From the NCBI RefSeq assembly GCF_900094575.1, contig NZ_FMAE01000003.1, forward strand, positions 682,001-746,000: a stretch of DNA of 64,000 nucleotides, given 5' to 3'. Within the stretch, counting starts at the first letter, position 1. Each line of letters begins with the position of its first letter. This stretch comes from Bradyrhizobium yuanmingense. GTDB lineage: Bacteria > Pseudomonadota > Alphaproteobacteria > Rhizobiales > Xanthobacteraceae. Positions 35,244 through 44,335 of the stretch are shown here, in pieces. A model generated the notes under the pieces. It was not told where the DNA came from, made no database searches, and worked only from the letters and a program-made list of their open reading frames with translations. A program made the translations under genes and the position numbers.

Positions 35244-38200
35244 ATGTCGTTCAAGAAGCTCCTGATCGCCAATCGCGGCGAGATCGCCATCCGCATCGCA
35301 CGCGCGGCGGCCGATGCCGGCATTGCGACGGTCGCGATCCATCCCGCCGACGATGCGCTGTCGCTGCACGGGCGCGTTGCGGACGAGGCGATCGAGATCC
35401 CCGGCCGCGGCGCACGGGCCTATCTCGACATCGAGGCCGTGGTGATGGCGGCCAAGAGCGCAGCTTGCGATGCCGTGCATCCCGGCTATGGCTTCCTCAG
35501 CGAGAACGCGGCATTCGCGAAAGCCTGCGCCGAGGCCGGAATCACCTTCGTCGGGCCGAAACCGGCTGCGCTCGAGCTGTTCGGCGACAAGGTTGCGGCA
35601 CGTCAGCTGGCCAAACGCTGCGGCGTGCCGATCATTGCCGGCACCAGCGGGCCGTCGAGTCTCGAGGAGATCACGGCATTCTTCACCTCGCTCGGCAGCA
35701 ATGCTGCGATCGTGATCAAGGCGATGGCGGGCGGTGGCGGCCGCGGCATGCGCGTGGTGGAGAACGCGTCCGACCTTTCGGAGGCCTATGCGCGCTGCCA
35801 GTCCGAGGCCAAGGCGGCGTTCGGCTTCGAGGGCGTCTATGCCGAACGGCTGATCCGGCAGGCGCGCCACATCGAGGTCCAGATCATCGGCGACCGCCAT
35901 GGTGCGATCTCCCATCTCTGGGAACGCGAATGCACCATCCAGCGCCGGCACCAGAAGCTGATCGAGGTGGCGCCGAGCCCGTCATTGAGCGATGCCCTGC
36001 GCGGCCGCATCATCGAAGCGGCAAAGCAGCTGGCGGGCGCCGCGTCTTACGACAATCTCGGCACGTTCGAGTTTCTGGTCGACGGAACCGCCGAGGACAG
36101 CTTCGCCTTCATCGAGGCCAACCCGCGTCTCCAGGTCGAACACACCGTGACCGAAGAGGTGCTCGGCGTCGATCTCGTCCGCGCCCAGCTCGCGGTCGCC
36201 GCAGGCAGCACATTGAGCTCGCTCGGTCTCGCGCAGGCATCGATCCCGAAGCCGCGCGGCCATGCCATGCAGCTGCGCGTCAACATGGAGACGCTGGACG
36301 TGTCAGGCGCCACCCATCCGACCGGCGGTGTGCTCGCGGTATTCGAGCCGCCGTCGGGCCCCGGCGTGCGCGTCGATAGTTTCGGCTATGCCGGCTACAA
36401 GACCAGCGCCGCGTTCGACTCGCTGCTTGCCAAGGTGATCGTGCACACGCCGAGCGAGGCCTGGCATGACGTCGTCGCGAAAGCCTCGCGTGCGCTACGC
36501 GAGTTCCGGATCGATGGCGTCGTCACCAACATCGCGTTTCTTCAGGCGGTGCTCGCACATCCCGATTTCAGGACCAACCGCATCGCGACTGATTTCATCG
36601 ACCGCAACATTGCCAGGCTCGTGGAAGCATCGGATGGTGCCGCCAAGCCGCTTTACTTCGCCGCGGCCGAGCGTGGCGCCGGTCACAGCGCGGAGGTGCA
36701 TGTCGCGCCAGCCGTACCCGAAGGCACGGTGATGGTCGCGGCGCCCTTGCAGGGAACCATCGTCACCATCCAGGTGAAGAAAGGCGAGATCGTCCGCCCC
36801 GGCCAGCAACTCGCCGTGATCGAGTCCATGAAGATGGAGCACCTCGTCATGGCCGAGCAGGGCGGGCGGGTGACAAAACTCGTCGCAGGTGACGGCGTCA
36901 CGCTGCTGCATGGCGAGCCGATCCTCTATCTCGAGCCGCTCGACGTCGCCGCCGACAGCGCGGCGGCGGAAGCCGACATCGATCTCGACCATATCCGTCC
37001 CGATCTTGCCGAGCTGATCGCCCGCCAGGCCAACACGCTCGACGAGAACCGCCCCGCTGCGGTCGAGCGCCGCCGCAACACCAACCAGCGCACCGCTCGC
37101 GAGAACGTCGCCCAGCTCGTCGACGACGGCTCGTTCATGGAGTACGGCAGCCTTGCGATCGCGGCGCAGCGCCGCCGGCGCAAGCTCGACGATCTCATCA
37201 AGAACACGCCGGCGGACGGCCTCGTCATGGGCGTCGCCACTGTCAATGCCGAGAAGTTCGGGCCAGAAGGCGCGCGCTGCATCGTCGTGGCCTACGACTA
37301 CACCGTGCTCGCGGGCACGCAGGGCCACATGAACCACAAGAAGATCGATCGCATGCTGACGCTGGCGGAAGACTGGCGCGTGCCGCTGGTGTTCTATGCC
37401 GAAGGCGGCGGCGGCCGGCCCGGCGACACCGACCGGCTCGGCATGACCGGCCTCGACGGGCCGTCCTTCGTGCAGTTCGCGCGGCTCTCGGGCCTTGTGC
37501 CTGTCGTCGGCGTTGTTTCCGGCTATTGCTTCGCCGGCAACGCCGCGATGCTCGGTTGCTGCGATGTCATCATCGCCACCAAGAACGCTTCGATCGGCAT
37601 GGGCGGTCCTGCCATGATCGAGGGCGGCGGCCTCGGTGTCTATCATCCGGCCGAGGTCGGCCCCGTATCATTCCAGTCGCCGAACGGCGTCATCGACATC
37701 CTGGTCGAGGAGGAGGAGGAAGCGACCCGAGTCGCGCAAAAATATCTGTCCTATTTCCAGGGTGCGGTGGCGGATTGGGAGGCTGCTGACCAGCGCCTGC
37801 TCCGCCGCGCCATCCCCGAGAACCGCCTGCGCGTCTATGACATCCGCAGCGTGATCGACCTCGTCGCTGACAAGGATTCCGTGCTGGAGCTGCGCCGCGA
37901 CTACGGCGTCGGCATGATCACCGCACTGATCCGAATCGAAGGCAAGCCGTTCGGCCTGATTGCCAACAATCCGCGCCATCTCGGCGGCGCAATCGATGCC
38001 GATGCCGGCGACAAGGCTGCGCGTTTCCTCCAGCTCTGCGACGCCTTCGATCTGCCTGTTGTCTCGCTGTGCGACACGCCCGGCTTCATGGTCGGCCCCG
38101 AGGCGGAGAAGACCGCGATCGTGCGCCACGTCTCACGCATGTTCGTGACCGGCGCCAGCCTCACCGTGCCGCTGTTCGGCATCGTGCTGCGCAAGGGCTA

Positions 38201-38549
38201 TGGTCTCGGCGCACAATCGATGATCGGCGGCGGCTTCCACGCCTCGTTCTTCACCGCGGCCTGGCCGACCGGGGAGTTCGGCGGCATGGGCCTGGAGGGC
38301 TACGTCCGCCTCGGCTTCCGCAAGGAGATGGAGGCGATCGCCGATCCCGAGGAGCGCGAGACCTATTACCGCAACAAGGTCGCCGAGCTCTATGCCAACG
38401 GCAAGGCGGTCTCGATCGCCTCCGTGTTCGAGATCGACAACGTCATCGACCCGGCCGAGACGCGGCGCTGGATCATGGCGGGCTTGCGCACGGTGCCGAA
38501 GCCCGAGCCGAGGACGGCGAAGAAGCGGCCGTGCATCGACACGTGGTGA
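35244..38549 (+). CDS. Single-chain biotin-dependent acyl-CoA carboxylase
   Basis: One 1101-residue polypeptide carries all three activities. The biotin carboxylase spans about 1-450 (LLIANRGEIAIRIARAA, KAMAGGGGRGMR, ECTIQRRHQKLIE, EANPRLQVEHTVTEE). The biotinyl domain has ESMKMEH with the biotin lysine at residue 530. The carboxyltransferase occupies about 590-1095. This matches single-chain long-chain acyl-CoA carboxylases and not the multi-subunit ACC/PCC. The start at 35244 sits just before the BC domain. It follows the acyl-CoA synthetase and precedes a sigma-54 activator. Confidence 0.9.
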   Translation: MSFKKLLIANRGEIAIRIARAAADAGIATVAIHPADDALSLHGRVADEAIEIPGRGARAYLDIEAVVMAAKSAACDAVHPGYGFLSENAAFAKACAEAGITFVGPKPAALELFGDKVAARQLAKRCGVPIIAGTSGPSSLEEITAFFTSLGSNAAIVIKAMAGGGGRGMRVVENASDLSEAYARCQSEAKAAFGFEGVYAERLIRQARHIEVQIIGDRHGAISHLWERECTIQRRHQKLIEVAPSPSLSDALRGRIIEAAKQLAGAASYDNLGTFEFLVDGTAEDSFAFIEANPRLQVEHTVTEEVLGVDLVRAQLAVAAGSTLSSLGLAQASIPKPRGHAMQLRVNMETLDVSGATHPTGGVLAVFEPPSGPGVRVDSFGYAGYKTSAAFDSLLAKVIVHTPSEAWHDVVAKASRALREFRIDGVVTNIAFLQAVLAHPDFRTNRIATDFIDRNIARLVEASDGAAKPLYFAAAERGAGHSAEVHVAPAVPEGTVMVAAPLQGTIVTIQVKKGEIVRPGQQLAVIESMKMEHLVMAEQGGRVTKLVAGDGVTLLHGEPILYLEPLDVAADSAAAEADIDLDHIRPDLAELIARQANTLDENRPAAVERRRNTNQRTARENVAQLVDDGSFMEYGSLAIAAQRRRRKLDDLIKNTPADGLVMGVATVNAEKFGPEGARCIVVAYDYTVLAGTQGHMNHKKIDRMLTLAEDWRVPLVFYAEGGGGRPGDTDRLGMTGLDGPSFVQFARLSGLVPVVGVVSGYCFAGNAAMLGCCDVIIATKNASIGMGGPAMIEGGGLGVYHPAEVGPVSFQSPNGVIDILVEEEEEATRVAQKYLSYFQGAVADWEAADQRLLRRAIPENRLRVYDIRSVIDLVADKDSVLELRRDYGVGMITALIRIEGKPFGLIANNPRHLGGAIDADAGDKAARFLQLCDAFDLPVVSLCDTPGFMVGPEAEKTAIVRHVSRMFVTGASLTVPLFGIVLRKGYGLGAQSMIGGGFHASFFTAAWPTGEFGGMGLEGYVRLGFRKEMEAIADPEERETYYRNKVAELYANGKAVSIASVFEIDNVIDPAETRRWIMAGLRTVPKPEPRTAKKRPCIDTW

Positions 38550-38645
38550 GGGCGGTGCAGCATTAGCTGCTTTCCCGGTTCCCGATTGACATCCCCGCCT
38601 GTGCTGCCAGACTTTGCATAATAATACAGGGTGGAGACGTCCGCG

Positions 38646-40499
38646 ATGGCCAGCCTCTCGGCCTCGAACCATGTCGCCCGTGTCTTGTCCGTCGCCAATC
38701 ATGTGGCCGACGTCGATGCCTCTTCGCGGATTGCGAGTTCCTGGCGGCGCTGCCTCGTCAACCACAAGCTCGATCCCGCCCGCCAGGGCCCACCGCAGAC
38801 GCTCACCGAAGCCGAAATCCGCCATGTCGCCGAGCCGATGGAGGAGACGATCCGGCTCGTCACGCCCGAGCTCGACGATCTCGCCCGTGTGCTGCGCGAC
38901 GCCGGCTACTGCGTCAATCTCGCCGATGTCAACGCGACCATGCTGTTCAGCCGTCTGCCGGGCGAAGCCGATGCAAGGATGTTTCTGGATTGGAAGATCT
39001 ACACCGGCTCGAACTTCGCCGAGGCTTGCGAGGGCACCAATGGGCTCGGCACCGCGCTGGCCGAGCAGAAGCCGATCCTGGTGCATCGCGACGAGCATTT
39101 TCGGGCGCAATGGCACATGTTCTCCTGCGCGGTGGCGCCGCTGTTCGATCCGGTCGGCCGGCTCGCCGGTGCCGTCAACATCACCTCCTGCCGTGAGGAT
39201 CTGGAGCGCGCCGCGCATCAGCTTGCACTTGCGGTGACCATGGAGGCGACGCGGCGGATGGAGGGTGCGATCTTCCGCGGGCATTTCCGCAATGCCTGGA
39301 TCGCCACCGTGCCCGGTGACGGCGGCAGCGGCCTCGTCGCCTATGATGACGACCGCCGCATCGTCGGCGCCTGCCGCTCGGCGCGTGCGCTGCTCGGCCT
39401 CACCGACGGCATGATCGCCTCCGGCATCGACCTGTCGCGCTATCTCAAGTTCGACCATCACGCTGCGCGTGGCAGCGGCGAGATCGTCGAGCTGCGCCAT
39501 GGCGACGGCCGTCCGTTGGGGCAGGGGCATGTTGCTCCGCCCCTGCGTGCGAGATCGCATGCGCCGCGCCGCGATGCGCAAGTCGATCGCTTTGATGCGT
39601 TGCACCGGCTCGCCGGCCGCGACCCCGGCCTTATCCGAAGCGTCAAACGGCTGCGGAGCATCGGCGACCACAATCTGCCGGTGCTGCTGCATGGCGAGAC
39701 CGGCGTCGGCAAGGACGTGTTCGCGCGGGCCATTCACGGTGCGAGCAACCGCGCGCGCAACAATTATGTCGCGCTCAATTGCGCGGCGATGCCGGAAAGC
39801 CTGATCGACGCCGAGCTGTTCGGCTACGAGGCGGGCGCCTTCACCGGCGCGCGGCGCGAGGGTTCGAAGGGCCTGATCGTGCAGGCCGACGGCGGTACGC
39901 TGTTCCTCGACGAGATCGGCGACATGCCGATCGGCTTGCAGACGCGCCTGTTGCGCGTTCTGGAAAACCGCGAGGTCTGGCCGCTCGGCGCGCTCAAGCC
40001 CGTCACCGTCGATATTCGCCTGATCAGCGCCACGCATCGCGATCTCGTCCGCATGGCGGAAGCGGGGGCCTTCCGCGCCGACCTCTATTTTCGCCTGCGC
40101 GGCATCGAAGTGCGCCTGCCCGCCTTGCGCGAGCGCGCCGACCGCGACGACATCATCCGCCAGATCGCGCGCGAGGAGGCGCCGAGCTGCCGGCTCTCGG
40201 AGGAGGCATGGTCGCAGCTCGCGGCCTACCCGTTTCCCGGCAACATGCGCCAGCTCCGCCACGTGCTGCGGCTCGCCGGCTGCACGGCGGAAGATGGCGT
40301 CATCACCGATGCCGATCTCGATCTGCCGCCGTTTGGCGGACGGACGGAACCTGATCTCGAAGCAGCCGAGCGTGCGACGATTGTCGCGGCGCTACGTAAG
40401 CATGATGGCCGCGTGACGGAAGCCGCGCGCGCACTGAAGCTCAGCCGCGCGACGCTCTATCGCAAGATCAAGCAGCTGAAGATCGAGACGACGCAGTAG
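38646..40499 (+). CDS. Sigma-54-dependent AcoR-like transcriptional activator
   Basis: This protein of 617 residues has a GAF-type sensory region (TNGLGTALAEQKPILVH), an AAA+ sigma-54 domain and a C-terminal Fis-type HTH (EAARALKLSRATLYRKIKQL). In the AAA+ domain, Walker A is GETGVGKD, GAFTGA is the sigma-54 contact loop and GGTLFLDEI is Walker B. AcoR relatives respond to a metabolite and switch on catabolic operons. It is next to the acyl-CoA synthetase/carboxylase operon, its likely target. I looked for a -24/-12 promoter upstream of 33514 and found none convincing. ATG at 38646 follows GGTGGAG. Confidence 0.88.
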   Translation: MASLSASNHVARVLSVANHVADVDASSRIASSWRRCLVNHKLDPARQGPPQTLTEAEIRHVAEPMEETIRLVTPELDDLARVLRDAGYCVNLADVNATMLFSRLPGEADARMFLDWKIYTGSNFAEACEGTNGLGTALAEQKPILVHRDEHFRAQWHMFSCAVAPLFDPVGRLAGAVNITSCREDLERAAHQLALAVTMEATRRMEGAIFRGHFRNAWIATVPGDGGSGLVAYDDDRRIVGACRSARALLGLTDGMIASGIDLSRYLKFDHHAARGSGEIVELRHGDGRPLGQGHVAPPLRARSHAPRRDAQVDRFDALHRLAGRDPGLIRSVKRLRSIGDHNLPVLLHGETGVGKDVFARAIHGASNRARNNYVALNCAAMPESLIDAELFGYEAGAFTGARREGSKGLIVQADGGTLFLDEIGDMPIGLQTRLLRVLENREVWPLGALKPVTVDIRLISATHRDLVRMAEAGAFRADLYFRLRGIEVRLPALRERADRDDIIRQIAREEAPSCRLSEEAWSQLAAYPFPGNMRQLRHVLRLAGCTAEDGVITDADLDLPPFGGRTEPDLEAAERATIVAALRKHDGRVTEAARALKLSRATLYRKIKQLKIETTQ

Positions 40500-40502
40500 C
40501 TC

Positions 40503-40658
40503 TTTCTTCCCCTCTCCCCTTGTGGGAGAGGGTGGCTCGCCGCGCCGCGGCGAGACGGGTGAGGGGTCTCTCTCCGCGTATGACTCTGGTGAGTTTGCAG
40601 AGAGATACCCCTCATCCGGCGCTTCGCGCCACCTTCTCCCACAAGGGGAGAAGGAAGA
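40503..40658. repeat. Long inverted repeat, REP-like
   Basis: TTCTTCCCCTCTCCCCTTGT at the left pairs with a matching segment at the right end (CTCCCACAAGGGGAGAAG). Inner arms (GGGTGAGGGG with CCCCTCATCC) continue the stem. This is the look of a dispersed Bradyrhizobium intergenic repeat. It may also stop transcription from both sides. Confidence 0.7.
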
Positions 40659-40673
40659 AAGCGAGCACTCGTC

Positions 40674-41228
40674 CTACGAAAAATCCGTCCAGCTCAGATG
40701 CCGTGCGTCGAGATCGCCGATCGTCACGTTCTCGCGGAGTTCTCGTGGCGTGTGGAAATTGCTGCGCAAGTACACCAGCGGCGTGACGGCAGCGGAATGC
40801 GAGGCGCTGCGGACCTCGCCGACGAAGATCGAATGCGTCGTTGTCTCGAACTCCTGCGCCAGCACGCAGTCGAACGCGGCCACCGCGTCCGCCAGCACCG
40901 GTGCGCCGGTCACGCCACGCGTCCATTGCCCGAAGGCGAAGCGATCGTCGCCGTCGACGCCCTTCTGGCCGCTGAAGGTGAGGGCGAGCAGCGCGTGATC
41001 CTCATGCAAGAAGTTGATGGCGAAAGCACCTTCCTCCCGGATGCGGGCATGGGCGCTGGCGTTGCGGTTGACGCAGACGATCAGCGAGGGCGGCTTGTCC
41101 GACAACGAGCAGGCCGAGGTCACCGTCAGCCCCGTGCGCCTGCCGTGCTCGGCGCCCACCGTGACCAGCGCTACCGCACCGGCACATTGGCGCATCGCCT
41201 GCTTGAAGTCCTTCGCGTCCACCGTCAC
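40674..41228 (-). CDS. Flavin reductase-like protein
   Basis: This 184-residue flavin reductase domain protein contains CAGAVALVTV, RTGLTVTSACSLS, PPSLIVCVNRNASAH and FAINFL, the FMN-binding split-barrel motifs. The GTG at 41228 follows GGGAG and gives the usual family length. It lies downstream of the LLM-class monooxygenase in the same direction. It therefore probably supplies reduced flavin to that enzyme as a two-component system. The gap of about 115 bases contains a REP-like palindrome. Confidence 0.85.
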   Translation of the reverse strand: MTVDAKDFKQAMRQCAGAVALVTVGAEHGRRTGLTVTSACSLSDKPPSLIVCVNRNASAHARIREEGAFAINFLHEDHALLALTFSGQKGVDGDDRFAFGQWTRGVTGAPVLADAVAAFDCVLAQEFETTTHSIFVGEVRSASHSAAVTPLVYLRSNFHTPRELRENVTIGDLDARHLSWTDFS

Positions 41229-41293
41229 GCGGAAATCTCCCAGAATAGAAGCGGGTGCGGCACGATCGCGCCGCACCCGGCGCCAAGAGTCTA

Positions 41294-41338
41294 GCATGAT
41301 CTCTTCGGAAAACCGCTATGCACTTTTCCGGATCATGC
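41294..41338. repeat. REP-like palindrome
   Basis: GCATGATC at the left and GATCATGC at the right flank CGGAAAA and TTTTCCG arms. The pattern matches a dispersed palindromic element that I recall from Bradyrhizobium/Rhodopseudomonas genomes. It sits between two co-directional genes. Confidence 0.7.
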
Positions 41339-41343
41339 TTGCG

Positions 41344-42441
41344 TCAAGCCGCCTTCTTCGCGGAGCCGAGATGCCCAAGGCGCGGCATCACCTCGTTCTT
41401 CAGCAGCGAGAGCGAGTGGTGCCAGGCCTCGGCCTTATGCTTGTAGTCGAAGCCGAACACGAGCAGCACGCCGAAGCCGCCGACCTCGTCGTAGATCTTC
41501 TCGATCTTCTCGGCGACAGTCGCGGGCGAGCCGACGATCCAGTTCCGCTTCGCGCAATATTCGACCGTGACGTCGCTGTCTGGCACATCGGGCGCGTGCT
41601 TCAGATAGTCCTTGAAGCCGAAATGCCCGAGCAACGGCAGGAAGTACTCGCTCATCATTCGGCCCATCATGTCGCCGGTCGAGAGCTTCCAGGCCTCTTC
41701 GTCGGTGTCGGCGACGAATACCTCGCGCACCAGGCGCCAGTCCTGGCGGTTCGGCTTGCGGCCGGTCTTGGCGGCCCCGATCTCGACCGAGTCCCAATGG
41801 CTCGAGACATAGGCCGGGTTGAGGTTGAGGCTCATCGGGATGAAGCCGCGCTCGCCGGCGAGCTTGAGCGTGTCCGAGTTCTTGGAAAGGCCCGCAACGC
41901 CGATCGGCGGATGCGGCGCCTGCAGCGGCTTGATATGGGGCTTGAGGAAGTCGAACATCGTGTCCGGCTTGGTCACCGTCCAGTACTTGCCCTTGTGGGT
42001 GAAGGGCGCCGGCTCGGTCCACAGCTTCAGGATGATCTCCAGCGCCTCGCGCGTCATGTCGCGGTTCTGCCCGCTCATGCCGTCGACGTTGAACATCGCC
42101 CAGTCGCTCGGCAGCCCGCTCGCCGCCACGCCGAAATTGAGCCGGCCTTCGGAGAGATGGTCGAGCATGGCGACGCGGTTGGCGAGTTCGGCCGGGTGAT
42201 GATAGGGCAGCAGGAAGCCGCCCGGACCGATGCGCAGCTTCTTGGTTTGCATCAAGGCCTGCGCGATCAGGAGGTCCGGCGTGGGATTGGGTTCCCAGGG
42301 CGCGGTGTGGTGCTCGCCGACCCAGGCCTCCTGATAGCCGAGCTCGTCGAGCCAGCGCATGACCTGCAGATCCCAGTCGTTCCCTTCCTTCAGGCCGCAC
42401 TCCGGCGGATGCGAAGGCATCGTGAAATAGCCGATCTCCAT
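41344..42441 (-). CDS. LLM-class flavin-dependent monooxygenase
   Basis: This is a 365-residue luciferase-like protein, with MEIGYFTMPSHPPE at the start and typical blocks such as EAWVGEHHTAPWE, RIGPGGFLLPYHHP, LDHLSEGRLNFGVA and WIVGSPATVAEKIE. It uses reduced FMN, probably from the flavin reductase encoded downstream. The ATG at 42441 has GAGG at good spacing and begins at the family start. The substrate is unknown; members cleave aromatic, sulfonated or cyclic compounds. Confidence 0.88.
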   Translation of the reverse strand: MEIGYFTMPSHPPECGLKEGNDWDLQVMRWLDELGYQEAWVGEHHTAPWEPNPTPDLLIAQALMQTKKLRIGPGGFLLPYHHPAELANRVAMLDHLSEGRLNFGVAASGLPSDWAMFNVDGMSGQNRDMTREALEIILKLWTEPAPFTHKGKYWTVTKPDTMFDFLKPHIKPLQAPHPPIGVAGLSKNSDTLKLAGERGFIPMSLNLNPAYVSSHWDSVEIGAAKTGRKPNRQDWRLVREVFVADTDEEAWKLSTGDMMGRMMSEYFLPLLGHFGFKDYLKHAPDVPDSDVTVEYCAKRNWIVGSPATVAEKIEKIYDEVGGFGVLLVFGFDYKHKAEAWHHSLSLLKNEVMPRLGHLGSAKKAA

Positions 42442-42664
42442 GGGTTTCCTCATCTGATGTTGACGCGTCTTGTCGCGCGTTGACGGAGTTGAGTGACGAA
42501 GTGTCAGCAAGCGTTGTGCCAGCGCGGCGGAGCCTCAAAATGAAGAGAAAGGGCTGGTTTGCCCGCGCAATAGCCGGTATCTCGACGGGGGCCTGCCGGA
42601 CATCGTCTCATGTGTCGCGAGACGGCGTCTTGGCCGTGAGACGAGGACGAGGACGAGACCTGAC

Positions 42665-43579
42665 ATGACCGAACCCGCCTATGTCGCGGTGGACTGGGGC
42701 ACCAGCAGCTTCCGGCTCTGGCTAGTCGATCCCGCCGGTCAGGTGCTGACCGAGCGCCGCAGCGGTGAGGGCATGCTGGCGGCGGCTAGGACCGGCTTTC
42801 CTGCCGTGCTGCAAGCGCATCTGGCCGCGGTCGAAGCGCCCGCGCATCTGCCGGTTCTGGTCTGCGGCATGGCCGGTGCCAAGACCGGCTGGGTCGAGGC
42901 CGGCTATGTCGACACGCCGGCAAAGCTCTCAGCCGTCCTGAAACAGGCCGTGCGCGTGCCGGGCGAGGCGCGCGACATTCGCATCCTGCCGGGCATCGCC
43001 CAGCGCGATGCCAAGGCGCCGGACGTCATGCGCGGCGAGGAGACGCAATTGCTCGGCGCGCTCGGCCTCGATGCCGCGGGCGAGGCGCTGGTCTGCATGC
43101 CCGGCACGCATTCGAAATGGGTGCGGGTGAAAGACGGCACGGTCGAGCGCTTCTCCACCTTCATGACCGGCGAGCTGTTCAGCGCCGTCTCGCGCGAGAC
43201 GATCCTGTCGCTCGCGGTCGCCGGCGCTGATGACGCCGAAGATTTCGCGAGCTTCAAGGCAGCCGTAAAGGCCGCATTCGATGCTCCGGCCTTCGCCGCC
43301 AACCTGCTGTTCACTGCACGGTCGCGACAGCTCTTGTTCGGCGGCACGCCGGCAGCGGCACGTGAGACGCTGTCGGGCACGTTGATCGGTGTGGAGCTCG
43401 CGGCAGGGCTCTCCGGCACCGTGCCGCAAGCGGGCGTCCAGCTGATTGCCGCGGGGCGGCTTGCGGTGCTGTATCGGCTGGCATTCGAGGCGCTCTCGGT
43501 AACGGCAAATCCGGTCGATGCGGATGAAGCCGTCCGCCGCGGCCTGTCGATGGCGGCAGCCGCGATCTGGACGAAGTAG
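42665..43579 (+). CDS. dgoK: 2-dehydro-3-deoxygalactonokinase
   Basis: This is a 304-residue DgoK-family kinase. It starts YVAVDWGTSSFRLWLVD (phosphate-1 motif of the ASKHA fold) and has GMAGAKTGWVEAGY, RGEETQLLGAL and CMPGTHSKWV. It phosphorylates 2-dehydro-3-deoxygalactonate at C6 in the De Ley-Doudoroff galactose pathway. The aldolase for its product follows 15 bases downstream, which confirms the pathway. The upstream galactonate dehydratase is not in this window. Confidence 0.92.
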   Translation: MTEPAYVAVDWGTSSFRLWLVDPAGQVLTERRSGEGMLAAARTGFPAVLQAHLAAVEAPAHLPVLVCGMAGAKTGWVEAGYVDTPAKLSAVLKQAVRVPGEARDIRILPGIAQRDAKAPDVMRGEETQLLGALGLDAAGEALVCMPGTHSKWVRVKDGTVERFSTFMTGELFSAVSRETILSLAVAGADDAEDFASFKAAVKAAFDAPAFAANLLFTARSRQLLFGGTPAAARETLSGTLIGVELAAGLSGTVPQAGVQLIAAGRLAVLYRLAFEALSVTANPVDADEAVRRGLSMAAAAIWTK

Positions 43580-43593
43580 AAGGACTGCGAGAG

Positions 43594-44226
43594 ATGAGCG
43601 TTCCCTTTCCGCCGATGCAGCGGCCGCTGGTCGCGATCCTGCGCGGCATCAAGCCTGAGGAGACCGAAGCGATCGTCGGCGTCTTGGTCGAGACCGGCAT
43701 GACCGCGATCGAGATCCCCCTGAATTCACCCGATCCGTTCCGCTCGATCGCGCTTGCCGTGAAGCTCGCGCCATCAGGCGTGTTGATCGGCGCCGGCACG
43801 GTGCTGACGACGGCAGATGTCGATCGTCTCAACGATGTCGGCGGCAGGCTGATGGTCTCGCCCAATGTCGACACCGAAGTGCTGGCGCGCGCGCATCAGC
43901 ATCGCATGGTGACCATGCCCGGCGTGTTCTCGCCGACCGAGGCGCTGCTGGCGGTGCGCGCGGGCGCGTCGAGCCTGAAATTCTTTCCGGCGAGCGTGCT
44001 CGGCGCTGCCGGCATCGCCGCGATCCGTGCCGTGCTGCCGGCAGGCGTGATGATCGCCGCCGTCGGCGGCGTCTCCGACCAGAATTTTGCCGAGTACATC
44101 AAGGGCGGGGTGACCGCCTTCGGGCTCGGCTCCAGCCTCTACAAGCCAGGCATGACGGCAACAGATGTCGCAGCCCGCGCAGAGGTGACAATTGCCGCTT
44201 ACGATCGGGCAATTGAGAAAGATTGA
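43594..44226 (+). CDS. dgoA: 2-dehydro-3-deoxy-6-phosphogalactonate aldolase
   Basis: This 210-residue KDPG/KDPGal aldolase has RPLVAILRGIKPEE, MTAIEIPLNSPDP, LIGAGTVLT, VSPNVDTEV and LKFFPAS with the Schiff-base lysine. It splits 2-dehydro-3-deoxy-6-phosphogalactonate into pyruvate and glyceraldehyde 3-phosphate. It is co-transcribed with the kinase. The ILRGI and EIPLNSP signatures favour the galactonate over the gluconate enzyme. It ends before the pyruvate oxidase-like gene. Confidence 0.9.
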   Translation: MSVPFPPMQRPLVAILRGIKPEETEAIVGVLVETGMTAIEIPLNSPDPFRSIALAVKLAPSGVLIGAGTVLTTADVDRLNDVGGRLMVSPNVDTEVLARAHQHRMVTMPGVFSPTEALLAVRAGASSLKFFPASVLGAAGIAAIRAVLPAGVMIAAVGGVSDQNFAEYIKGGVTAFGLGSSLYKPGMTATDVAARAEVTIAAYDRAIEKD

Positions 44227-44335
44227 GCCGACAATAAACTAGCCGTAATCCTGACTTGGTCTATTCTGCCATATGGTGGCGCGATGCCGACATGCGCGCA
44301 TCGTGTTATGCGACTGGCTGAATCAGGAGACCGAC

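Noticed and set aside
38549-38645. Sigma-54 promoter before the activator gene
   Set aside because: TGCCAG and TTGCA occur, but the -24 GG is missing and the spacing does not fit.
38133-40262. Leftward open frame of about 709 codons
   Set aside because: It is antisense to the carboxylase end and the sigma-54 activator, with shadow-type composition and no motifs.
40503-40658. CRISPR array
   Set aside because: The repeats are inverted hairpins of REP type, not regularly spaced direct repeats with unique spacers. No array was seen elsewhere in the window.
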